DNA of 64,000 bases, from NCBI GenBank assembly GCA_947466075.1, contig CANIBP010000013.1:38994-102993 (forward strand), written 5' to 3'. Of the stretch, positions 1-6,963 are shown in pieces. The translations under genes and the position numbers were made by a program. The stretch is from Verrucomicrobiaceae bacterium (GTDB lineage: Bacteria; Verrucomicrobiota; Verrucomicrobiia; Verrucomicrobiales; Verrucomicrobiaceae). Numbering within the stretch: the stretch's first letter is position 1; the number at the start of each line of letters is the position of its first letter. Under the pieces are notes generated by a model. That model was not told where the DNA came from and ran no database searches. It worked only from the letters and a program-made list of their open reading frames with translations.

Positions 1-187
1 GCGCAAATCGAGCAAGAAGAAAAATTTCTGCCGCCTGATTGAATTCGAAGGCCAAGGCCACGGCTTCTTCAACTTCAATCTTTCCTTCGAGATGTACGAA
101 GCCACCCTCATGGCGATGGACGAGTTGTTCGTCGAACTTGGCTTCCTCGAACCCGATCCCGAAGCGGGACTGGGTAAAGTGGTTTAA
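1..187 (+). CDS. C-terminal end of an alpha/beta hydrolase (esterase/lipase-like), truncated by window edge
   Basis: An open frame enters at base 2 and stops at TAA 185-187; its start lies before the window. The 61 visible residues include GQGHGFFNF followed by an amphipathic stretch ending in DEFFVELGFLEPDP. A GHGF-type motif near the C terminus carrying the catalytic His, then a closing helix, is typical of BD-FAE/acetyl-esterase type alpha/beta hydrolases of planctomycetes and verrucomicrobia. The nucleophile and the acid residue are outside the window. The family is inferred from this tail only. Confidence 0.6.
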   Translation, partial: RKSSKKKNFCRLIEFEGQGHGFFNFNLSFEMYEATLMAMDELFVELGFLEPDPEAGLGKVV

Positions 188-211
188 GCCACCGGTGAAA
201 GCGGGCATGAA

Positions 212-279
212 GAATTTCGACACTCGAATGACGAATTTCAGCCCCTACTCCGTTTCGTCATTCTGAACTCGTCATTCGT
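212..279. repeat. Intergenic ATTCGTCATTC-type inverted repeat
   Basis: The gap between the hydrolase and the M16 peptidase gene holds several copies of a CGTCATTC-like word in both orientations. AATGACGAA (227-235) is the exact reverse complement of TTCGTCATT (254-262). The same word recurs at 45861-45890 and 46872-46895, always between genes. Function is unknown; it may be a dispersed small repeat or a protein-binding site. Confidence 0.45.
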
Positions 280-307
280 AAGCTTTCCCAACCACCGCCG
301 TACCACC

Positions 308-3115
308 ATGCTTCGCGCCCTACTCCTCGCCGCCTTCGCTTCCACTGCAAACGCCGCCACCTGGCCGCAGGACAGCAGCGACCTCAAAGCCGATCCCAAA
401 GCTCAATATGGCACGCTCGAAAACGGCTTGCGCTATGTGATCCTACCACACGATGAGCCCCCCGGCCGCGCCAGCATCCGCCTTTACATGGATGTCGGCT
501 CACTGATGGAGCAGGATGACCAACAGGGCATGGCACATTACCTTGAGCACATGGCGTTCAACGGCTCACGTCACTTCAAAGGCGGCGAGATGGTCGAGTA
601 CTTCCAGCGTCTCGGCATGGGCTTCGGTGCCGACACCAACGCACACACCTCGTTCAAGGAAACCGTGTACATGCTCGAACTGCCCAAAGTGGAGCCGAAG
701 TTCATCGCCGAGGGCCTGCAACTCTTCCGCGATGATCTCGACGGCATGCTACTCGGTGAAGCCGAGATCGACAAAGAGCGCGGCATCATTCTCAGTGAAA
801 AACTCAGCCGCGACTCGATCGAATACCGCACGATGCTCGAAGGCTACAAGTTCGCCCTACCCGACTCGATTCTGCCAAATCGCATGCCCATTGGCACCGA
901 AGACATGATCAAGACGATGAAGCGCCCGCGCTTCGCCGACTTCTACGAGAAATGGTACACCCCGAAACGTGCGATGGTGGTCGCCGTCGGAGATTTCAAA
1001 GATGTCGCCGCCGTCAAAGCAGAGATCGAAAAGCAATTCGCCGATGCCAAACCTCGTCATGACGATGCCAAAGACCCTGATCTCGGCAAAATTACCAGCG
1101 GGCGTGGCCTCATTGCCAAACTGCACACCGAAATGCAGGCGGAAGCACTCACCATCTCGGTTGAAATTCCCAGCCCAGCCAAAAACAAGCCCGACAGCGC
1201 TGCCACACGTCGTGAAAAAACGATCCGTGACCTCGCAGACATGATGATCAACCAGCGCCTCTCCAAACTCGCGAAAGCCGAGGGTGCGCCATTCATCTCT
1301 GCTGAGAGCTACAGCTATGAATACCTCGAATTCGTTCTCGTGAACGGCATTCAGGCCCAATGTGACCCGAAAAACTGGCAGGCCACGCTCACACTGCTCG
1401 AAACCGAAATCCGCCGCGCCATCGAGCACGGCTTCACTGCGGCTGAATTTGAAGAAGCCAAGGCCACCATCCTCAAAGGTGCCAAACTGCGCGCTGATCA
1501 GGCCGACAGCCGCAAATCACGCGATCTCGCCAGCGGCCTTGTCAGCATTCTCGCCAGCAAGAAGGTCTTCACACATCCTGCTGACGATCTTGCCCGCGTT
1601 TCCACCGTGCTTGCCAGTTTGAAGCAGGAAGACAGCCACGCCGCTCTCGTGGCCGATTGGAAGGGCGATGACATTCAACTCTTCCTCGGTGGCAATTTGA
1701 AACTCGAAGGCGATGCCGAGAAACAAATCATCGCCGCATTCAAAGCCAGCCGCGCAAAACCCGTCGCCGCTCCGGCGAAAGAGGAGACCGCAGCCTTTGC
1801 CTACACTGACTTTGGTCCTGCGGGGAAAGTCACGCAGCGCACCGAGGTCAAAGACCTCGAAATCGTCCAGGCCGTGTTTGATAACAACGTCCGCTTCAAC
1901 TTCAAGCACACCGAGTTTGAAAAAGGCACCATCCGCGTGCTCATCAACTTCGGCGGCGGCAAGCTGACTGTTCCCGCTGGCAAACCGGGCCTGCTGCCCT
2001 TCGCGCAAAGCACCTTCCAGCTTGGTGGCCTCGAAAAACATGGCGTCGATGACATCCGCCGCATCTTCGCCAGCCGCACCGTCGGCAGCGACTTCACCGT
2101 AGGCGATGAAGCCTTTTTGTTGTCCGGCAAAACCACGCCTGCCGACCTCGAGGCGCAGCTTCAGCTTCTCACCGCGCATCTCATCGCTCCTGGTTATCGC
2201 GATGAAGCCGCGCGTCAGTTTGAGAAGAACCTCGACCCGCTCTACACGCAGCTTCACCACACTGCCGAAGGCGTCATGAACAACGAAGTCGTCGCTTTCA
2301 TGCACTCCGGTGATGCGCGCTGGGGGTTCCCGAAGATCGAAGAACTCAAGAAACGTTCGCTCGCTGAACTCAAGGAATGGCTCACACCTGCGCTCAAGGA
2401 AGATTATCTCGAAGTTAGCGTGCTCGGTGACATTGATGTGGATGCCGCTATCAACGCCGTGGCCAAAACACTCGGCGCTTTGCCCAAACGTGCCGCGAAA
2501 AAGCCTGCGTATGAAAAAGAACGCGCCGTCGCTTTCCCCAAGCCCGAGGCCAGCAAGTCGTTCCCATTTGAAACCGAGATTCCGAAGGCCATCGCCACGA
2601 TTTACTGGCCCACGACAGACATGAGCAACATCCAACGCTCCCGCCGTCTCACCCTGCTCGGTGCCATTCTTGATGACCGCCTTCGCATCAAGGTGCGTGA
2701 AGAGCTTGGCGACACGTACAGCCCTGCCTGCTACCACGTTGGCAGCGACACTTTCACCGGCTACGGCTACATGACCACGATGATTGAGTGCAAACCAGAA
2801 CTGGCGGCCTCGCTCACCAAACTTGTCGTCGAAATTGGCGACAAGCTTGCCGCCGGGCCAATTTCTGATGATGAATTTGACCGCGCAGTCAAACCGATGC
2901 TCGCGCAACTTGAGCAGATGCGCCGCGACAACCGCTACTGGTCCATGAACGTCCTGCGCTGCTCTCAAGAGCATCCCGAACGCCTCGATTGGTCGCGCAG
3001 TTTTGTCAGTGCCTTCGCCGGCATCAAAAAAGAGGAGATTCAGGCACTCGCTAAAGAATACCTCACTGCGAAACGTGCCGTGACCGCCGACATCATGCCG
3101 CAGGTGAAGAAGTAG
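308..3115 (+). CDS. M16 family zinc metallopeptidase (pitrilysin/insulinase-like), secreted
   Basis: This 935-residue protein starts with a short signal peptide (MLRALLLAAFASTANA) and is probably periplasmic. The inverted zinc motif of the family, HYLEH, is at residues 77-81, and Glu157 in the EIDKER segment sits 76 residues later, where the third metal ligand is expected. The length fits a two-repeat M16 protein of two roughly 450-residue halves; the second half lacks HxxEH, as is usual for the inactive half. M16 enzymes degrade small proteins and peptides inside a closed chamber. The gene stands alone and its 3' end overlaps the convergent thiE gene by 23 bp. Confidence 0.93.
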   Translation: MLRALLLAAFASTANAATWPQDSSDLKADPKAQYGTLENGLRYVILPHDEPPGRASIRLYMDVGSLMEQDDQQGMAHYLEHMAFNGSRHFKGGEMVEYFQRLGMGFGADTNAHTSFKETVYMLELPKVEPKFIAEGLQLFRDDLDGMLLGEAEIDKERGIILSEKLSRDSIEYRTMLEGYKFALPDSILPNRMPIGTEDMIKTMKRPRFADFYEKWYTPKRAMVVAVGDFKDVAAVKAEIEKQFADAKPRHDDAKDPDLGKITSGRGLIAKLHTEMQAEALTISVEIPSPAKNKPDSAATRREKTIRDLADMMINQRLSKLAKAEGAPFISAESYSYEYLEFVLVNGIQAQCDPKNWQATLTLLETEIRRAIEHGFTAAEFEEAKATILKGAKLRADQADSRKSRDLASGLVSILASKKVFTHPADDLARVSTVLASLKQEDSHAALVADWKGDDIQLFLGGNLKLEGDAEKQIIAAFKASRAKPVAAPAKEETAAFAYTDFGPAGKVTQRTEVKDLEIVQAVFDNNVRFNFKHTEFEKGTIRVLINFGGGKLTVPAGKPGLLPFAQSTFQLGGLEKHGVDDIRRIFASRTVGSDFTVGDEAFLLSGKTTPADLEAQLQLLTAHLIAPGYRDEAARQFEKNLDPLYTQLHHTAEGVMNNEVVAFMHSGDARWGFPKIEELKKRSLAELKEWLTPALKEDYLEVSVLGDIDVDAAINAVAKTLGALPKRAAKKPAYEKERAVAFPKPEASKSFPFETEIPKAIATIYWPTTDMSNIQRSRRLTLLGAILDDRLRIKVREELGDTYSPACYHVGSDTFTGYGYMTTMIECKPELAASLTKLVVEIGDKLAAGPISDDEFDRAVKPMLAQLEQMRRDNRYWSMNVLRCSQEHPERLDWSRSFVSAFAGIKKEEIQALAKEYLTAKRAVTADIMPQVKK

Positions 3116-3737
3116 CCGTCAAACGCTGCTTCAGCGCCCTCACGTCAGCGCTAACATCTTCCGCTAGCAAAAACGCTGACACGACGACAACTCGCCATGC
3201 TCCGGCGGTGATGATATCATCCAATCGCGACGCATTCACGCCGCCGATGCAGAAGATCGGCAGCGACACCCGACGATGGACTTCGGCGATGTCGCTCAAA
3301 CCTATCGGCACATAGTCTGGTTTGGTTCCCGTAGCATACAATGGCCCAAACCCGATGTAATCAGCACCTTCCACCTGTGCATTCTCAGCTTGAGCCAGAC
3401 TATGTGTCGATTTACCAACGAAACAGGCGGAACCAACAACCGCACGGGCTTTGGCAACCGCATCGTCATCCTGGCCGACATGAACGCCCTCGCTACCAAC
3501 GAATGCGGCGACATCCAGATGGTCGTTGATCACGAGCGGCACGCCTTGTTCGCGAGTGATGGGCAGCATGAGCCGCGCCAGCCGCTCAACCTCGCTCTTG
3601 GCGATTTTTTTGGCCCGAAGCTGCAAGACATCCACGCCGCCCTCACACAAAGACTGCGTCATGCGCCAGACGTTTTCTGGCGACAAATAGCCGAGATCAA
3701 CGATGCCGTAGAGCCGTGCGTCTTGAATGCGTTTCAT
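3093..3737 (-). CDS. thiE: Thiamine-phosphate synthase
   Basis: The 214-residue TIM-barrel enzyme joins hydroxymethylpyrimidine diphosphate to the thiazole phosphate to make thiamine phosphate in the cytoplasm. Family marks visible are VLQLRAKK after the first strands, INDHLDVA, GVHVGQDD, the GKSTHS loop, a GFGPLYATGTK phosphate-binding segment and IGGVNA near the end. The open frame extends 63 codons upstream, but that part overlaps the antisense riboswitch region and does not look like ThiE; ATG at 3735-3737 gives the normal length. No other thiamine gene is adjacent and I found no TPP riboswitch before it. The 3' end is convergent with, and overlaps, the M16 gene. Confidence 0.93.
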   Translation of the reverse strand: MKRIQDARLYGIVDLGYLSPENVWRMTQSLCEGGVDVLQLRAKKIAKSEVERLARLMLPITREQGVPLVINDHLDVAAFVGSEGVHVGQDDDAVAKARAVVGSACFVGKSTHSLAQAENAQVEGADYIGFGPLYATGTKPDYVPIGLSDIAEVHRRVSLPIFCIGGVNASRLDDIITAGAWRVVVVSAFLLAEDVSADVRALKQRLTATSSPAA

Positions 3738-3861
3738 GCAGCATTGCATTCGCTGTGGCGGCGGTCTTGGCAAGCGCAGTTTCCACTTGCCCGGCATGAC
3801 CTCGGGGCCTATGCAAGCACATGGCGGGAGGCGTCCTTCGTGATGTTTCCCGTTTTCTTTA

Positions 3862-4066
3862 TCCGTATGGCGTGCGAACGCCATGCACCGTTCGTAGATG
3901 CAGGGAAGGCCGTGAGAACCGGCCACAGTGGCGCTGCGGTATCGGGTTACAGACCTCCATTCGTGCTAAAACACGGAACAAAGCCAATCGGGAGCAATCC
4001 AGGGTGAAGGCGGGGGCGAGGATGCGGCAAACAACCGCGAAAAACCCGGAGTCCGAACATCTCGCT
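3862..4066 (+). promoter_or_regulatory. Cobalamin (adenosylcobalamin-type) riboswitch
   Basis: The leader of the BtuB-like gene matches the cobalamin aptamer in order. GGGAA is at 3903-3907, followed by GGCCGTGAGAACCGGC (3908-3923), which is the GCCGGTGcGA-CCGGC hairpin. Next comes ACAGTGGCGCTGCGGTATCGGG, which aligns with the CCGCcACTGT block. GCCA then GGGTGAAGGC (4001-4010) corresponds to the GGGAAGGC element, and CGGAGTCCGAAC followed by ATCTCGC (about 4048-4065) corresponds to the B12-box region AGTCnGnAgACCTGCC. Outer boundaries are approximate. Its position before a vitamin-B12-type TonB receptor supports the call. It should repress the receptor when cobalamin is plentiful. Confidence 0.82.
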
Positions 4067-4076
4067 GCGAACGCAT

Positions 4077-4108
4077 CACTCACGCCTCCATGTGGAGGGC
4101 CGTGAGTG
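4077..4108 (+). promoter_or_regulatory. Hairpin just after the riboswitch that buries a GGAGG
   Basis: CACTCACG (4077-4084) pairs perfectly with CGTGAGTG (4101-4108). Inside, CCTCC (4085-4089) pairs with GGAGG (4094-4098) around an ATGT loop. No run of T follows, so it does not look like an intrinsic terminator. It may be the expression platform of the cobalamin riboswitch, possibly hiding a Shine-Dalgarno-like GGAGG. The next in-frame ATGs are at 4122 and 4173, both rather distant from it. Confidence 0.5.
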
Positions 4109-4172
4109 CTTCATCGATCCAATGAAGTGCCGGTTCAGCTTTGCTGTGCCTGCATGCCTCCCCCGAGTAAAC

Positions 4173-6032
4173 ATGTTCATCCAGACCAACTCTGGTCGCT
4201 GGCGCTATGCCACGATCACGGCGGCATTCCTTGCCGCTTTCACCGCTCATGCAGCGGATCAAGCCATCCCCGAAGTCGTCATCACCGCGACTAAAACACC
4301 AACCGAATCCTGGCGCACCGCTGCCAGCGTTACCGTCATTGACCGCAAACAGATCGAGCAAAAGCAGTTTCGACTGCTGCCCGAGGCGCTTCGGCAGGTT
4401 CCCGGCCTCGTCATTGCGGATCGCGGCACCGCAGGCTCCGTGAACGGCATTTTCCTGCGCGGCACAAACAGCGACCAGACGCTCGTCGTCGTTGATGGTC
4501 GTCCCATGCCAGCCAACCTCGCTGGCCTCTACAACATCGAAACCATGGCACTCGACAACGTGGAGCGCATCGAAGTGCTGCGCGGGCCCGCCGCCAGTTT
4601 ATATGGTGGTAAAACACTCGGTGGTGTGATCAACATCATCACACGTAGTGGACGCGGCATGACCAAGCCTGAGACCACTTTAATGTGGGAAGGCGGGAGC
4701 TTTGGCACCTCACGTGAAAGTCTTGGCACACGCGGCGCATCGGGCATCTATGACTGGAGCTTGGATCTCAGCCGTACCGATACGCAGGGCTACCGGCTCA
4801 ACAGCCAGATGCAGTTGAACAACGCCGCAGGCAAATTCGGCGTTCAACTGGCCGACACCCTGCGCTTTGACCTCGATCTGCGTTACTACAACGCGGATGT
4901 CGGCGTGCCGAACAATGCCGCCACGAATGATCCTGACGGCCATATGCTGAGCGAATTCTGGAGCCTCTCCCCACGCTTAGTGTGGCAGACCACGGATCGC
5001 TGGACGCAGACACTGACCTATCAATTTGGTAACTTCCGCCAAGTTGCCACCAATATCGACCCCTTAGGCTTCGGCATCAATGGGAGGAGCACCTCCCGCA
5101 ACCATTTCTTGGAATACCAGAGTGTATTTAAAGCCACCGACAAATGGACCATTACCGCTGGCGCCTGGCTGCAGGACATCGGCTACTCCCGCAGCAGCGA
5201 CAACACTCCAGTAAGCGCTTACGACGTCGATCAGCATGAGACCAATTGGGCCGTGTTCCTGCAATCACAGGCGGAGATTTTGCCCGGTTGGAATTTGCTC
5301 GGAGGCATTCGTCGCGACACGTATTCTGACTTTACCGATGCCACCACGTGGCGCACCGGCACAAGCTGGCGCATGCCGTGGACGCAAACCGTGCTGCATG
5401 CCAATTACGGCACCGCCTTTGGCCCAGCGAGTCCGCAAAACCGTGAAGCCGCTTTGTTTGGTGACCCAACATTCATCAAACCGGAACAAAGCAAAGGAGT
5501 CGAATTCGGCATAGCGCAGCCGTTTGCGAACAACAAGGCATCAATCAGCCTGACATACTTTCGCAACAGCATACGCAATCTCATCGTGTTCGACCCGAAT
5601 CTATTCGTGCTGCAACAGATCAATCAGGCGCGCACGCAAGGCCTAGAAACCGCTTTTCAATGGAATCCCTGCGACAGCTTCGGCTTCTATGCGCAATACA
5701 CTTATCTCGACGCTGATGATCTCACCGCTGGCACACGCTTGATACGCAGACCGCGACATAAGCTCTCCGGCGATGTGTGGGTGAAGCCGTTAACCAAGCT
5801 GCGCCTCGGCCTCGGGGCGCTTTATATCATCGACCGCGAAGACGGCTTCGGAACTGCTCAGCGCAGCGTGGAGGACTATTTGCGTCTTCGATTGGCCGCC
5901 AACTATGAGCTCAGCAAGAACTGCGAAATCTTTGCCCGCATCGAAAACCTACTCGGTGAACGCTATCAGGAAGTGCTGGGATTTCCATCCATGCGCACCG
6001 GCGCCTATGCAGGAATACGGCTGCGTTTTTGA
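4173..6032 (+). CDS. btuB: TonB-dependent outer-membrane receptor, BtuB-like (cobalamin uptake)
   Basis: From ATG 4173 this is a 619-residue protein, close to the usual BtuB length. It begins with a signal peptide (cleavage expected after AAFTAHA), then a TonB-box-like EVVITATKT. A plug domain follows, with GIFLRGTNSDQTLVVVDG, RIEVLRGPAASLYG and GGVINIIT, then a long beta-barrel region ending in an aromatic residue (GIRLRF). The frame is open upstream to 4092, but that first ATG lies in the loop of a hairpin, and starting at 4173 gives a clean signal peptide. The upstream cobalamin riboswitch argues strongly that the ligand is B12 or a corrinoid. Confidence 0.9.
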   Translation: MFIQTNSGRWRYATITAAFLAAFTAHAADQAIPEVVITATKTPTESWRTAASVTVIDRKQIEQKQFRLLPEALRQVPGLVIADRGTAGSVNGIFLRGTNSDQTLVVVDGRPMPANLAGLYNIETMALDNVERIEVLRGPAASLYGGKTLGGVINIITRSGRGMTKPETTLMWEGGSFGTSRESLGTRGASGIYDWSLDLSRTDTQGYRLNSQMQLNNAAGKFGVQLADTLRFDLDLRYYNADVGVPNNAATNDPDGHMLSEFWSLSPRLVWQTTDRWTQTLTYQFGNFRQVATNIDPLGFGINGRSTSRNHFLEYQSVFKATDKWTITAGAWLQDIGYSRSSDNTPVSAYDVDQHETNWAVFLQSQAEILPGWNLLGGIRRDTYSDFTDATTWRTGTSWRMPWTQTVLHANYGTAFGPASPQNREAALFGDPTFIKPEQSKGVEFGIAQPFANNKASISLTYFRNSIRNLIVFDPNLFVLQQINQARTQGLETAFQWNPCDSFGFYAQYTYLDADDLTAGTRLIRRPRHKLSGDVWVKPLTKLRLGLGALYIIDREDGFGTAQRSVEDYLRLRLAANYELSKNCEIFARIENLLGERYQEVLGFPSMRTGAYAGIRLRF

Positions 6033-6054
6033 CAGACCATGCTAAATCAACGGC

Positions 6055-6831
6055 GTGAGCAGTTCATCATCACGTCCTGAGAACCCATCCGCACTGCGCG
6101 AGCGTTTCATTCGCCGTGTCAGTGCGGACAGTCCTTTCTATCGGCTGTTCGATCACCTGCCTGACCTCGCGTTCTTTGCCAAGGACGCGCAGTTTCGTTT
6201 CATGTGTGCCAGCCAGCGCTTCATGGACCGCTTTGGTATCGCTGATGAGTCCGGCATCGTCGGCAAAAACGACTTTGATCTCTTCCCTGTCCGACTTGCA
6301 GAGAATTTCCGTCGTGACGATGAGGAAGTGCTTAGCAATGGCAAAGCAAAGCTCAACATCGTTGAATTATTCTTCACCGATCAAGGCATCCCTGACTGGT
6401 TCGTCACGAACAAACTGCCGTTGGTCGATGCCAAAGGCCGTGTCATCGGCATCATGGGCACTGTGCAGAGTTTCGAGGGCAAAAAACAAGTTCTCAAACC
6501 TTACCTGCAAATCGATCGTGCTCTCGCCTACATTCGCGAGCATTTCCGCACTGGGGTTTCCATCACTGAACTTGCCCAGATCGTGCATCTCTCACCACGG
6601 CAATTGCATCGCAAGTTCGTGGAAACTTTCGGTGCCAGTCCTCAGGCTTTCATCATGAAGCTGCGCATCCAGGCCGCCTGTGAGGCCTTGCAGAAGGAAG
6701 CTGCACAGATCAACGAAGTCGCTCGTGACCTAGGCTTCTGCGATCAAAGTTCTTTTACCCAACACTTCCACCGTCACATGGGCATGACGCCGCTCAACTA
6801 CCTGCGTCAATTCCGGCTGCGCCGGACCTGA
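6055..6831 (+). CDS. PAS-domain AraC-family transcriptional regulator
   Basis: The 258-residue protein starts with GTG at 6055, 22 bp after the receptor stop. Residues about 25-140 form a PAS sensor domain (LFDHLPDLAFFAKD, then GKNDFDLFP). The C-terminal 100 residues carry two AraC helix-turn-helix motifs: SITELAQIVHLSPRQLHRKF, and INEVARDLGFCDQSSFTQHF followed by GMTPLNYLRQFR. The closeness to the BtuB-like gene suggests co-transcription or a related regulon, but the signal it senses cannot be read from sequence. Confidence 0.9.
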   Translation: MSSSSSRPENPSALRERFIRRVSADSPFYRLFDHLPDLAFFAKDAQFRFMCASQRFMDRFGIADESGIVGKNDFDLFPVRLAENFRRDDEEVLSNGKAKLNIVELFFTDQGIPDWFVTNKLPLVDAKGRVIGIMGTVQSFEGKKQVLKPYLQIDRALAYIREHFRTGVSITELAQIVHLSPRQLHRKFVETFGASPQAFIMKLRIQAACEALQKEAAQINEVARDLGFCDQSSFTQHFHRHMGMTPLNYLRQFRLRRT

Positions 6832-6888
6832 AAAATCCGGTTGCCGCAGCCACCAAGTCCGCTTAAAGACTGCGCCCCGGAAAATTCC

Positions 6889-6963
6889 GCGCGATTAGCT
6901 CAGTGGTAGAGCATTGCCTTCACACGGCAGGGGTCGCAGGTTCGAACCCTGCATCGCGCACCA
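6889..6963 (+). tRNA. tRNA-Val (anticodon CAC)
   Basis: A complete cloverleaf is visible: acceptor GCGCGAT (6889-6895) pairs with ATCGCGC (6953-6959), the discriminator is A, and CCA is encoded (6961-6963). The anticodon loop TTCACAC is at 6919-6925 with CAC at 6921-6923, and the T arm is GCAGG-TTCGAAC-CCTGC. It decodes GTG. The gene ends directly against the stop codon of the convergent minus-strand gene, with no spacer. Confidence 0.97.

Noticed and set aside
1517..2974. 485-codon open frame on the minus strand
   Set aside because: It is fully antisense to the clear M16 peptidase gene and has no family features; GC-rich codon use opens the opposite strand.
3738..3926. N-terminal extension or TPP riboswitch before thiE
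   Set aside because: The extra codons do not resemble ThiE and overlap the antisense cobalamin riboswitch; the THI-box sequences CTGAGA and a matching GGGA region are not present.
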